A stretch of DNA of 64,000 bases from a virus, in IMG/VR virus record IMGVR_UViG_3300042515_001753, positions 1 to 64,000 of that record; one strand, written 5' to 3'. Each line of letters starts with the position of its first letter. The first letter of the stretch is position 1. The notes under the pieces are model-generated. The model made no database searches, was not told where the DNA came from, and was given only the letters and a program-made list of their open reading frames with translations. Below, piece by piece: positions 9,292 to 16,946 of the stretch. Made by a program: the position numbers and the translations under genes.

Positions 9292-9905
9292 CTTTCTATA
9301 AATGAAATTACTTCTTGAACTGGTAAAGTATCTATAAAGTGTTCGGTCATTCCACGACCCATACTCATTTCATTTAGTGGTGCCTTATATGAAGAAAAAT
9401 GATTAAGAACTTTCCTTTCCAAGTTCCAAATATCTATGGACTTCCCAGACCATTCTCCAATCAGTTCTGCGGTTTCTTTTTTACGATATAACCAACCCTT
9501 ATAAGACCTACCGACTTTATACTTACCATTATGGAGTTTTATGAAATAGAGTTTGTCTGGATGCTCTGGGTCTTTACATACCCACCCGATTGATTGTGGA
9601 TATGGTTTTCCTTTTCTAGGACTAACTTTTCCAGTATTTGCTTTTTTGGTTGCTTCTATTGCTTTTTGAGAACAAGATTTTCCATAGTTTGGATTATTTT
9701 CTCCAGCATAACTTCTTCTTTTACTTATAACTCTTTCAGCAAAATCTGGTGCTTGTGCCGGATTTCCATAGTCATTACGAATACGAATTTTTACACCACA
9801 TTCCTTAAGAACTTTACTGACCTTATGATGAGAGATGTTAAGTTGTTTAGCAACATCTCTCATTTTCATACCAGAATTATATAAATCTATTATTTCATTT
9901 ACCAC
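9285..9905 (-). CDS. HTH-NUMOD3-GIY-YIG-like homing endonuclease (206 aa)
   Basis: Three parts. Residues 1-45 form a helix-turn-helix (EIIDLYNSGMKMRDVAKQLN, then ISHHKVSKVLKE). Residues ~65-105 are NUMOD3-like DNA-binding modules (AGENNPNYGKSCSQ, TGKVSPRKGKPYP). Residues ~115-175 (LYFIKLHNGKYKVGRSYKG, a later Arg-rich helix, then LERKVLNHF) fit the divergent GIY-YIG group seen in T5orf172/MUG113 proteins. It lies immediately downstream of psbA, which carries three group I introns without internal ORFs, so it is a good candidate for the enzyme mobilising one of them (compare F-CphI beside psbA in S-PM2). A late promoter, TATAAATA at 9929-9936, precedes it. Confidence 0.65.
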   Translation of the reverse strand: MVNEIIDLYNSGMKMRDVAKQLNISHHKVSKVLKECGVKIRIRNDYGNPAQAPDFAERVISKRRSYAGENNPNYGKSCSQKAIEATKKANTGKVSPRKGKPYPQSIGWVCKDPEHPDKLYFIKLHNGKYKVGRSYKGWLYRKKETAELIGEWSGKSIDIWNLERKVLNHFSSYKAPLNEMSMGRGMTEHFIDTLPVQEVISFIERC

Positions 9906-9928
9906 AACTTCTATACCAAAGTTATAAC

Positions 9929-9960
9929 TATTTATAAAAAAAGGAACTTCGAAGAGTTCC
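9929..9960 (-). terminator. psbA terminator fused to late promoter
   Basis: Minus strand: perfect hairpin GGAACTTCGAAGAGTTCC (9943-9960, nine-base arms apart from the turn) followed by a T tract (9937-9942) that runs directly into TATAAATA (9929-9936). The hairpin ends psbA transcription, and the late promoter starts the nuclease gene. Confidence 0.75.
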
Positions 9961-9963
9961 CTT

Positions 9964-9992
9964 ATTATACCATTATTTGGTTTTTATATCAA
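9964..9992 (-). promoter_or_regulatory. Sigma70-like promoter TTGATA-17-TATAAT overlapping psbA stop
   Basis: TTGATA at 9987-9992 and TATAAT at 9964-9969 with a 17-base spacer. The expected start point (~9957) falls inside the downstream terminator hairpin, so transcripts starting here would lack its 5' arm and escape termination. Confidence 0.4.
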
Positions 9993-11774
9993 CCGATTGA
10001 CGGTGCCGTTAAAGCAACTTCTTGAGTAGAAGCGGCAGCAAGGTCAAGTGGAAAATTGTGAGCATTCCGTTCATGCCGTTTTTGTTATCGTAAGAACTCT
10101 TTATTTCTTACTTCTTACTGTCGCCAGTAAGACCAGACTATCTCTTCATCCGTTCTGGATGCTGGGCATTCGTGGGTAGATTATTGTTGGAACTCACTAC
10201 CTAGTCGTTAGACCTGCCGAAGAACCTATGTCCTCTTCGGATTGGTACGGGATTGTCTACTTGAGAGTTTCCCCGTTTAACCCAGTTTCGTCAAGGAATA
10301 TTCCTATTCCAGGGTGACTACATTTAGGAAATCACTTCCATACCAAGACCAGCACGATTAAGAATGTCAGCCCAAGTAGGAATTACTCGGTTTTGACTAT
10401 CAACGATGGACTGGTTAAAATTAAAACCGTTGCACTAGACCCATAAGTTTTCCATCCTTATGGAGTGGACTATATCTTCATCCCAGTAGGATGTCGGACG
10501 CTTAAACCTGTTATTAAGGAAACTATATTCCTCAGGTAGTCTCTGAACCTTTCTTGAGTGTACTCAAGACTTGGCTGCTGATTGCCCTTTTATTTGGAGG
10601 GTTTCCAGCAATTCATCCGATGTTTGCCGTTAAATTGCTTTAACGGAACCCCAATTGAGGTTAAAAGCCATCGTAGAAACCCCGAGAGCAGTGAACCAAA
10701 TTCCAACAACAGGCCATGTAGCAAGAAAGAAATGAAGCGACCTAGAGTTATTAAACGAAGCATATTGAAAAATAAGGCGTCCAAAATAACCATGAGCGGC
10801 AACGATATTGTATGTCTCTTCTTCTTGTCCGAACTTGTAACCATAATTCTGTGATTCAGTTTCTGTAGTTTCACGAACGAGTGACGAAGTAACCAAAGAA
10901 CCGTGCATCGCAGAGAACAGTGAACCACCGAACACACCAGCAACTCCAAGCATGTGGAATGGGTGCATAAGGATGTTATGTTCTGCCTGGAATACAAGCA
11001 TATAGTTAAAAGTACCAGAGATGCCTAGTGGCATAGCGTCAGAGAAAGAACCTTGACCGAAGGGATAGACCAAGAATACGGCACTCGCAGCAGCAACAGG
11101 TGCTGAGTAAGCGACGCAAATCCAAGGACGCATACCTAGACGGTAAGAAAGTTCCCATTCACGACCCATATAAGCATAGATGCCGATGAGGAAGTGAAAT
11201 ACAACGAGTTGGAATGGACCCCCATTATAGCAATCGGGGGACTATATGTTTCCATATAGATTGGACTATATCTTCACCTTATTTCTATTTAAGGTGTTGG
11301 GCGCTAATCTGGTATTACTCAACACGCTTGTTGACCCCAGTAGTCTCTGAACCTTCCACAGAAGTATCGTCTGTGGCTTGGCTGCTGATTGCCTTGTCGT
11401 ATAAACGATTTAGGGTTCCAGCAATTCACCCAATTTATAGTGACCCTATTTTACTTAAGCCACTCATCAAGACTTGCAGCTTCCCAGATTGGGTAGAAAT
11501 GCAGTCCGATAGCATTAGAAGAAGGAACAACGGCACCAGAGATGATGTTGTTACCATACATTAGAGAACCCGCTACTGGTTCACGAATGCCGTCAATGTC
11601 CACTGGGGGAGCACCAACGAAAGCGATAATGAAGCAAACCGTTGCCGCAAGAAGGCAAGGCACCATCAATACACCAAACCACCCGACATAAAGACGATTA
11701 TTGGTAGATGTAATCCAGTCACAGAAATCGTTCCAAGTATTTGTGGAACGTTGTTGAGCAATTGTAGCAGTCAT
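9989..11774 (-). CDS. psbA: Photosystem II D1 protein, four exons
   Basis: Exons 11774-11458, 11230-10658, 10432-10331 and 10076-9989 total 1080 bases, a 359-residue D1. Numbering is exact: E130 (GREWELS) marks the high-light D1 form, and the Mn-cluster ligands H332, E333, H337, D342 and A344 fall in exon 4, leaving a 15-residue C-terminal extension normally cleaved by CtpA. The introns split the codons for L106, L297 and M331, each after the second base. D1 carries P680 and the plastoquinone and Mn sites; the phage copy keeps photosystem II working during infection. An unspliced transcript would give only a 107-residue product ending EWLK. Upstream: long structured leader and strong promoter. 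Confidence 0.97.
10077..10330 (-). mobile_element. Group I intron 3 in psbA (254 nt, no ORF)
   Basis: The 5' splice site follows U of codon M331 (GAAGTGAT^TTCC); P1 pairs GUGAU with GUCAC at 10315-10311, leaving the diagnostic U-G pair. The intron ends in G (10077). Core motifs: AACGACTAGG, then GAGATAGTC near 10140. These differ from introns 1 and 2 and resemble T4 td-type introns. The insertion is immediately before the H332-E333 manganese ligands. Confidence 0.85.
10433..10657 (-). mobile_element. Group I intron 2 in psbA (225 nt, no ORF)
   Basis: Exon 2 ends AACCT^, and the intron begins CAATTGGGGTT, giving P1 AACCU/GGGUU with the U-G pair at the splice site. The intron ends ...TAGTG^CAACGG. 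Core sequences GGCAATCAGCAGCCAAG, GGTTCAGAGACTACC and GATGAAGATATAGTCC are near-identical to those of intron 1. Confidence 0.9.
11231..11457 (-). mobile_element. Group I intron 1 in psbA (227 nt, no ORF)
   Basis: Exon 1 ends TGGCT^; the internal guide GGUCAC pairs with GUGGCU, leaving U-G at the site. The intron ends ...GATTG^CTATAATGG. The conserved GGCAATCAGCAGCCAAGCC, GGTTCAGAGACTACTGG and GGTGAAGATATAGTCC core elements are all present, as in intron 2. No ORF fits inside. Confidence 0.92.
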
Positions 11775-11796
11775 TTAAATAAAAAGGGTAAGTATG

Positions 11797-11910
11797 AGTT
11801 CGGGGGAACGAACTGGTTACATTATGTTCCACGACACCCTCCATCGTGGATATGAGGGATTCTTTACTTCTCGTGATCCCGGTTGGAGAAGACACGGTTC
11901 TTAATCCGTG
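11797..11910 (-). promoter_or_regulatory. Structured psbA 5' leader with pseudoknot
   Basis: The untranslated leader folds into four hairpins on the minus strand: 11910-11893 (CACGG/CCGTG), 11891-11867 (CTTCTC/GAGAAG), 11849-11829 (CCACGA/TCGTGG) and 11814-11797 (AGTTCG/CGAACT). CCCTC at 11858-11854 is complementary to GAGGG in the loop of the third hairpin (11841-11837), giving an H-type pseudoknot. PhotoRC RNA motifs are known upstream of psbA in marine cyanobacteria and cyanophages; this may be one, but I cannot confirm the match by eye. Confidence 0.55.
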
Positions 11911-11919
11911 TATGTATAT

Positions 11920-11948
11920 ATAATAACACTGTTAGGAAATCCTGTCAA
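11920..11948 (-). promoter_or_regulatory. psbA promoter TTGACA-17-TATTAT
   Basis: Perfect -35 TTGACA (11943-11948), 17-base spacer, -10 TATTAT (11920-11925). The predicted start near 11912 gives a leader of about 138 bases that contains the hairpins described above. Confidence 0.75.
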
Positions 11949-11993
11949 TAGGTCCAATTACCTAAGTGGCACAGCATAAATAAGAACCCTTTG

Positions 11994-12155
11994 TCAGCAG
12001 GAATATTCGTTGATTTTATCCAAAACCATATTCAAGTATTGGTCCGCAAGTGCTTTTGGGTCCGAAGTATATCCAATATGTTCAGTCTGAAGTTTCTGCT
12101 TCAACTTCAGAACCTGATACTTCATTTCTTCTTTAGTCAATTGTCCTCTGGGCAT
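11994..12155 (-). CDS. Conserved-looking small protein (53 aa), unknown
   Basis: The frame begins MPRGQLTKEEMKYQVLKLKQ and ends DKINEYSC. It is amphipathic and charged, probably one long helix plus a short C-terminal helix; heptad-like L/K spacing allows coiled coil or peptide-scaffold roles. It is between hli/psbA-module genes, preceded directly by a terminator hairpin and followed by the psbA promoter. No function can be assigned. Confidence 0.6.
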   Translation of the reverse strand: MPRGQLTKEEMKYQVLKLKQKLQTEHIGYTSDPKALADQYLNMVLDKINEYSC

Positions 12156-12191
12156 AAAAAATCCTTCTCTCCGTATTTAGAGAGAAGGATT
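12154..12191 (-). terminator. Rho-independent terminator before the 53-aa gene
   Basis: Minus strand AATCCTTCTCTC, an 8-base loop, GAGAGAAGGATT, then six T residues. It has perfect 12-base arms and ends the hli operon. The T tract abuts the ATG of the 53-aa gene. The loop contains CTAAATA, a weak late-promoter match that could restart transcription. Confidence 0.75.
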
Positions 12192-12198
12192 GATATAA

Positions 12199-12288
12199 TT
12201 ATTTTTTTAATGTGAGTTTCAATATATTAAGTGCTATTGCTGATATGAATACTCCGCAGAATATTGAGAGAATATCAGAAGTCACCAT
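12199..12288 (-). CDS. Small membrane protein (29 aa), unknown
   Basis: MVTSDILSIFCGVFISAIAL followed by NILKLTLKK: one membrane span with a positively charged end. The ATG overlaps the hli stop (ATGGTGA), a translational coupling arrangement. Possibly a small photosystem-associated or phage membrane peptide; not recognised. Confidence 0.5.
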   Translation of the reverse strand: MVTSDILSIFCGVFISAIALNILKLTLKK

Positions 12289-12401
12289 ACTCCCGGAAGA
12301 ATTTGACCGGTGGTAAGATAAGTGCCTACGGCAATTACAAAACCAAGCATGGCAAGTCTTCCGTTTAAAATTTCTGCCTCGGGGGTAAATCCAAATTTCA
12401 T
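12282..12401 (-). CDS. hli: High-light-inducible protein, short form (39 aa)
   Basis: Contains the chlorophyll-binding helix signature of Hli/Scp proteins: AEILNGRLAMLGFVIAVG (ExxNGRxAMxGF) at residues ~9-26, then TYLTTGQILPG. Hli proteins sit in the thylakoid membrane, bind chlorophyll and carotenoid, and dissipate excess light energy during photosystem II repair. A GGAG Shine-Dalgarno sequence lies 8 bases before the ATG. Co-transcribed with the second hli gene and the 28- and 29-aa membrane proteins. Confidence 0.9.
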   Translation of the reverse strand: MKFGFTPEAEILNGRLAMLGFVIAVGTYLTTGQILPGVW

Positions 12402-12412
12402 TTTGTTTCTCC

Positions 12413-12499
12413 TTAGTAAGTGTCGGAAAGTTGATTGATAGAGTGTGCAAGAAGCACAAGAAAAGAAATGCTCGTTACGGTAAAAATGAGTTCGTTCAT
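12413..12499 (-). CDS. Small membrane protein (28 aa), unknown
   Basis: MNELIFTVTSISFLVLLAHS then INQLSDTY: a single hydrophobic span. Its start overlaps the stop of the preceding hli gene by one base and it ends 12 bases before the next hli. Size and setting resemble small photosystem subunits (PsbN/PetN-sized proteins), but identity cannot be fixed. Confidence 0.5.
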   Translation of the reverse strand: MNELIFTVTSISFLVLLAHSINQLSDTY

Positions 12500-12708
12500 C
12501 AGATTACACCAAAGAAGAGGTTCCCTGTGAGTGCATAAGAAACAACTGCGGCAACAAATCCTAGCATTGCCCATCTTGAATTTGCCTTTTCTGCTCTTTC
12601 CGCATAAGTCTCAAGTGCATAACGCTCTGCATCAGTTGGAGACACATACATTTCAGGTTCCTTTGCGAACAGGTTTTGTTGCCCGTGCTCATTAGTCGTA
12701 ACGGTCAT
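12499..12708 (-). CDS. hli: High-light-inducible protein (69 aa)
   Basis: Residues ~37-69 carry the Hli helix (ERAEKANSRWAMLGFVAAVV then SYALTGNLFFGVI): E and N/R chlorophyll ligands plus AMLGF. The N-terminal half is hydrophilic (AERYALETYAE). Same photoprotective role as the shorter hli two genes downstream. First gene after a perfect consensus promoter, with a 5' leader of about 18 bases. Confidence 0.92.
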   Translation of the reverse strand: MTVTTNEHGQQNLFAKEPEMYVSPTDAERYALETYAERAEKANSRWAMLGFVAAVVSYALTGNLFFGVI

Positions 12709-12732
12709 CGTAGTTTCATTAAGAACTATGTC

Positions 12733-12761
12733 ATTATATATGCAGAGGAGGGCGTTGTCAA
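12733..12761 (-). promoter_or_regulatory. Consensus promoter TTGACA-17-TATAAT for hli operon
   Basis: Both hexamers are exact (12756-12761 and 12733-12738) and the spacer is 17 bases. This is among the best sigma-70 consensus matches in the window. Confidence 0.8.
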
Positions 12762-12781
12762 GTACCCAAAGTCAGAAGACC

Positions 12782-13573
12782 CTAACTTTGTGGCGGGGAT
12801 GGGTTTGTAATCCTACCAAGATATGGATCATAATTCATCAAGTCATCAATTTTCATATCATAACCCTGGCGTTCCCAAAAATGAAGAAGACCATCGTGAC
12901 TTTGACGATGAAAAACATCAATATGTTCTGGATGAATGGAAGAACCTAAAGCAATCTTATAAAGGAACAAAGGAATTGAAAAAGTATTACCAGAATTGTA
13001 AATCAAGTCATCAGCAACTGCTCTGGGCTTTACACCATTATCAAGTTTGTACTTATCTCCACGAACATGATGTCTTAGAATCTTTTCTGCATGATGTCGA
13101 GTAATCATATAAGCGGCAGTTGAAAAATCATTCACAAATCTCTTATGAAGTTTAACATGTAAATCACCGGTACAAATAATGGCAAGTTGAATTACATCAT
13201 AATCATAAGGAACTTTAGCAACAAAATCACTCCAAGTAAAGTTCCAGAATCTGACAAGTTGTAAATCTACATCATCTTCCATAATCACCGCATAGGGACT
13301 GTCAGAGGTCTCTATCCAGTGCTTGAGTGCCTTGAGATGAGAAGTTGTACATCCAATCTCACCAGAGGTCATATTGTCAGGATAGCGACCCTTAATGATG
13401 TCGCTCAGGTCATCTTCTCTTCCATCATAGGCAGAGATACGAGTATAGTTTTCTATCTCCCAGTACTTAAACTGCTCCTCCATATATTCCTTTCTTTCTG
13501 GTTGCCCATCAAGATTAAGATAATAAATAGGTCCAATATTCTTAAGTTTATATGCCGCTTTATTTTTGTCCAT
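12782..13573 (-). CDS. Glycosyltransferase family 25-like (263 aa)
   Basis: The opening (IGPIYYLNLDGQPERKEYM, residues 13-31) is the GT25/LPS-biosynthesis signature; SGEIGCTTSHLKALKHW follows, and AVIMEDDVDLQ (residues 95-105) supplies the acidic metal/donor-binding motif. C-terminal region HPEHIDVFHRQSH. GT25 enzymes transfer galactose or related sugars to lipo-oligosaccharide. It is the last gene of the polysaccharide cluster and ends 21 bases before the hli promoter. Confidence 0.8.
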   Translation of the reverse strand: MDKNKAAYKLKNIGPIYYLNLDGQPERKEYMEEQFKYWEIENYTRISAYDGREDDLSDIIKGRYPDNMTSGEIGCTTSHLKALKHWIETSDSPYAVIMEDDVDLQLVRFWNFTWSDFVAKVPYDYDVIQLAIICTGDLHVKLHKRFVNDFSTAAYMITRHHAEKILRHHVRGDKYKLDNGVKPRAVADDLIYNSGNTFSIPLFLYKIALGSSIHPEHIDVFHRQSHDGLLHFWERQGYDMKIDDLMNYDPYLGRITNPSPPQS

Positions 13574-13579
13574 CGTAAA

Positions 13580-14425
13580 TTAAATTTTATTTAAATTGTA
13601 AGATTGATATTTTTTCAAGTATTTTTGAGACTGATAATATCTCTCTAGTTGTTTTTGATTTAGACTTTGTAAGTAATCCCACAACTCATTATTTCTCCTA
13701 ATGTGTGGATTACCAAAGCCAGAATTATGACCTCTAAAATGTTCTAGATGATATACATATGAATAATCAATTCTCCCAACATTATAACCTAAAATTTTAA
13801 AACGTAAATATCTTTCTTTGTCTTCCGGAGACCAAGAAATAAAGTTCTCATTTTCCATTCCGGCATTAATATAGGATTTTCTCTTAAAGAATTGAACATG
13901 TCCAAACTCAGACCTATAAATATTTGATTTTTTTTCTAAAATTGAAAAATCAAAATCATTATTAATAAAATCACTTACAAGTTCATCAGTTGTAAAAATT
14001 TGATACTGATAGTCTCCAAACCCATACGGATAGACTAAATCATAATTTTTTTCTACGATTAATTTTACTGCTTCTATACATGCCTCTGGTTTCAATAAAG
14101 CATCACAATCATAATTAACCACAACATCAGTTTTTACTTGATCTAGCATTTCGTTTAGAATTTTCATTCTATGAAATTCTAAACTATCAGATTCTTCAAA
14201 CAAATATATAAGATTATTAATTTCATCTTCATCCAAAAATTCTTTAATTTGTTCTATAACATACTCTTGAACAAGAGGTTTAGAATCAACTTCTTTTAAG
14301 ATTACTTTGGTGTTAAAAGTTTTAAGAAGATAGCAAAGAACTGTAGTAATATTTCTAGTTCTATCACCAGAATCAATCCTAATAGGAATTATGAAAGTAC
14401 AATCTGATAAGTCTATTTTTTTCAT
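13580..14425 (-). CDS. Glycosyltransferase, GT2/GT27-like (281 aa)
   Basis: N-terminus CTFIIPIRIDSGDRTRNI is the GT-A nucleotide-sugar entry; VNYDCDALLKPEAC (~residues 106-119) holds a DxD motif (DCD); ENFISWSPEDKERYLRFKIL is the acceptor-side helix typical of the galactosyltransferase C-terminal domain (chondroitin-polymerase/GalNAc-T type). Overlaps the fucosyltransferase gene by 4 bases. Sugar specificity unknown. Confidence 0.75.
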   Translation of the reverse strand: MKKIDLSDCTFIIPIRIDSGDRTRNITTVLCYLLKTFNTKVILKEVDSKPLVQEYVIEQIKEFLDEDEINNLIYLFEESDSLEFHRMKILNEMLDQVKTDVVVNYDCDALLKPEACIEAVKLIVEKNYDLVYPYGFGDYQYQIFTTDELVSDFINNDFDFSILEKKSNIYRSEFGHVQFFKRKSYINAGMENENFISWSPEDKERYLRFKILGYNVGRIDYSYVYHLEHFRGHNSGFGNPHIRRNNELWDYLQSLNQKQLERYYQSQKYLKKYQSYNLNKI

Positions 14426-15204
14426 ATTTTAATCCACTCATCCAAATATAAATCTTGTGTTTGATTTTTAGAAGTATTACTATCTTCCCCAAACCACCGC
14501 AAAGGAGCAATCACTTTTTTAGATTTTGCTAACCATGCACCCCACCAAGAGAATGAAGAATTAGCAATAATATGATAATCGCACATACTCATCAAACACA
14601 AATCAATAAATCCATTATGAGATTCTGAAATAATAAATCGTTCCGATTCAAATAATTTTTGCGACTGACACCAACCAACATCATCGGAAAAAATTATTAC
14701 AGGAATATCAGAATCAAAGTGTTCTAGTGCTCGTTCATAATACGAAAGACTGCAAGGAGGGTGATTCGTAGAATTAGATACATAATCAGTTCGTCTTACA
14801 TGCAGAGCAATAATTTCATCAAACTTAAAATTAGATACACAGGGTTCTAAAATATAATTTTTAAATGTAAAATCTTCTCTGATACTATCTTCAATATGTT
14901 TGAAATATTTTTCACTCTGATAATATCCATGTAAATTTACATTATCTGGACAGTTATCAACATACTCTGGGTCATAGTGAAATTGTTTTTCGGGATAAAA
15001 ATCTGCAGGAATGAATCCAATATTCTTTACACTCTTCATCTCAAAAACATCAAAGAGTTTATTATCTTTCCATTTATCACCATAATCAGTTTTAGGAATA
15101 CAAAAATCATATCCTTTAGTTGCAGAAATACCTCTCAGTGAGGCATATTGAAACATTTGATTTGCCAGTCTACCATACTGACCAAGATAATTAAATCCAA
15201 TCAT
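14422..15204 (-). CDS. GT11 alpha-1,2-fucosyltransferase-like (260 aa)
   Basis: GT11 landmarks in order: GRLANQMFQYASLRG (residues 11-25), LHGYYQSEKYF, IALHVRRTDYV (HxRRxDY, GDP-fucose binding) near residue 128, VIIFSDDVGWCQ, and ANSSFSWWGAWLA near the C-terminus. This family moves fucose from GDP-L-fucose to a terminal sugar, normally galactose. The same cluster encodes both enzymes that make GDP-fucose (gmd and fcl at 28-30 kb), so donor synthesis and use are linked. Confidence 0.88.
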   Translation of the reverse strand: MIGFNYLGQYGRLANQMFQYASLRGISATKGYDFCIPKTDYGDKWKDNKLFDVFEMKSVKNIGFIPADFYPEKQFHYDPEYVDNCPDNVNLHGYYQSEKYFKHIEDSIREDFTFKNYILEPCVSNFKFDEIIALHVRRTDYVSNSTNHPPCSLSYYERALEHFDSDIPVIIFSDDVGWCQSQKLFESERFIISESHNGFIDLCLMSMCDYHIIANSSFSWWGAWLAKSKKVIAPLRWFGEDSNTSKNQTQDLYLDEWIKI

Positions 15205-15208
15205 GCTA

Positions 15209-15997
15209 CTAAGAATAAAGAATAGTTTTTTTGTCAGCAGGAGAATGAATCATCCTTGCAGAAAAATCAAACTCATTATCAGGATAATTTCCAGGTTTTG
15301 CAAAGGAAGGATGCAGTATGTGGAAATCATCATAATTTTCAATCCTATATCTATTTAAATGACTTTCATCATGTGCCGCTGCCATTACATTATTTTCCAA
15401 ATCTTTTTTGATTCTTTCATCAAGTTCATCAATTAATTTAAAAATTTCTGGAATTTTACCACCCCAAATACATCCTTGAAGATATACATCGTCCTTTTCC
15501 TCTTCTTCAGTTACACATGATAAGGATCTTGTATTTCTTTCAAAAGGTAAATATTGAAGAAATTTACTCCAGTTAGCACTAAAAGTCGGATGTTGTACTC
15601 CGAAAAATGGTTTTTCATCATTGAAAAAATCTTGATATGTAATTAACTGATCGCAACAATACATATCAGCATCAAAGTATACATACCAATCATAATCCTT
15701 TAATTGGCTTTCAATTTTTTTAATCTCTCCAAATCTTCTCAATCCACCGATACTATTATACATCAAATTATACCAATTATCTGAAGAATAATCTGATGTG
15801 GTAATTTCAATATTTTCAGATGATGGTATAATTTTAATATTGTCTGGAATGTCATCTCCAAGATCTCCATCTGTAAAAACAAAAAAATCTTTCTGACATT
15901 CTGGAACAAAATATTCCATCAGTGTCTCATAATACTTTGGAAAGAATTTAAGATAATTTCCCGTTCCAATAAAGTTTATTGCTATTTTTTTATTCAT
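15209..15997 (-). CDS. GT6-like glycosyltransferase (262 aa)
   Basis: I start at the inner ATG (15997, MNKKIAINFIGTG) because it directly follows the stop of the upstream gene; a longer frame to 16066 would overlap it. Motifs fit family GT6 (ABO/alpha-1,3-Gal(NAc) transferases): FFVFTDGD, DWYVYFDADMYC (DxD), FGVQHPTF, FERN, YLQGCIWGG, AAHDESHLNRY and FHILHPSF. Bacterial and phage GT6 proteins are known. Likely adds Gal or GalNAc next to a fucosylated sugar, as in blood-group-like structures. Confidence 0.8.
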   Translation of the reverse strand: MNKKIAINFIGTGNYLKFFPKYYETLMEYFVPECQKDFFVFTDGDLGDDIPDNIKIIPSSENIEITTSDYSSDNWYNLMYNSIGGLRRFGEIKKIESQLKDYDWYVYFDADMYCCDQLITYQDFFNDEKPFFGVQHPTFSANWSKFLQYLPFERNTRSLSCVTEEEEKDDVYLQGCIWGGKIPEIFKLIDELDERIKKDLENNVMAAAHDESHLNRYRIENYDDFHILHPSFAKPGNYPDNEFDFSARMIHSPADKKTILYS

Positions 15998-15998
15998 A

Positions 15999-16946
15999 TT
16001 AACTATTGGTAATGATTTTTTCAACTGAAGAAATATAATATTTTTGAAGTATCTCTTTCCAATCAAACTGCTTTGAATATTCTACAATTTCTTTTCTATT
16101 ATTTACAGCATATTTCCTATTCTCAATAATTTTATTCTCAACATACTCCAAATCGGAGATTTTGTTTTCGGGAATGATTGTAATAAATTCTTTATTAATA
16201 TCTAAATTTGCTCTCCCCCATTCACAAACAACCACACCAAGTCCAGCGGAAAGTGCCTCCATACAAACAAGTGGATGTGCTTCGCCATCGGAAAGTAAAA
16301 CAAGGTTTCCGTATTGAGTTAATTCATTATATAATGTATCTTTTCCCCACTCACCCAAATAATTTTTAGAAGTATCAAATCTAGAATCAGCAATATTTCC
16401 AGCATACCAAAGACTAGGAATTGTCTGAAACATAAACTGACGCTTCCTATAATCTACCTTTGCAAGATAGATTGAACGATCTGGATACTCTGGATTATCT
16501 ACATAATTAAATTTTCCTCTGTTTACTCCATTTGGTGTTAAGAACAACTTGTCTTCAGGCAGATTCAATAATACTTTATACATATTTTGAATTCCCTCAG
16601 ACAGACAGAATGTATTCGGTCTGAGTCGAGCAAAGTCATTAGCAATATTCACATATCCACCAAAGAGTTCAGGTCTTTCTAAGTAACCATAATGACTTGT
16701 AATTGCCTTTGGTTGTTGAATATGAGGATATAAAGTAATAAATTCATCATAATGAATGTGAACAAAATCAGATCCAAAAGAATTAACATCTTTTATAATC
16801 TGATTATAATCTTTAGTATTCACAATTTGAACTTGATGTCCTAGAGATTCTAAAGCAATTTTAGTGTCCCATATAAGAATTTCTACCGCACCCCAACCAA
16901 GAGGTGGAATAGGCATAATTCCAGGACCGATTAAAGATATTTTCAT
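15999..16946 (-). CDS. Glycosyltransferase family 4-like, GT-B fold (315 aa)
   Basis: N-terminal MKISLIGPGIMPIPPLGWGA is the GT4 first strand and Gly loop; FVHIHYDEF and FLTPNGVNRGKF mark the first domain; DGEAHPLVCMEALSAGLGVV near residue 225 is the E-x7-E donor-binding motif in the second domain. Retaining glycosyltransferase acting in the cytoplasm. Overlaps the downstream end of the epimerase gene by 4 bases. Confidence 0.85.
   Translation of the reverse strand: MKISLIGPGIMPIPPLGWGAVEILIWDTKIALESLGHQVQIVNTKDYNQIIKDVNSFGSDFVHIHYDEFITLYPHIQQPKAITSHYGYLERPELFGGYVNIANDFARLRPNTFCLSEGIQNMYKVLLNLPEDKLFLTPNGVNRGKFNYVDNPEYPDRSIYLAKVDYRKRQFMFQTIPSLWYAGNIADSRFDTSKNYLGEWGKDTLYNELTQYGNLVLLSDGEAHPLVCMEALSAGLGVVVCEWGRANLDINKEFITIIPENKISDLEYVENKIIENRKYAVNNRKEIVEYSKQFDWKEILQKYYISSVEKIITNS

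Noticed and set aside
10590-11169. Separate gene calls inside psbA (179-aa and 107-aa frames)
   Set aside because: They are exons 2 and 1 running into introns (ending [10 protein letters not shown] and EWLK). Exon joining restores an exact 359-codon D1.
15998-16066. N-terminal extension of the GT6-like gene
   Set aside because: It overlaps the upstream glycosyltransferase by 68 bases and adds residues not expected in the family; the inner ATG directly follows the upstream stop.
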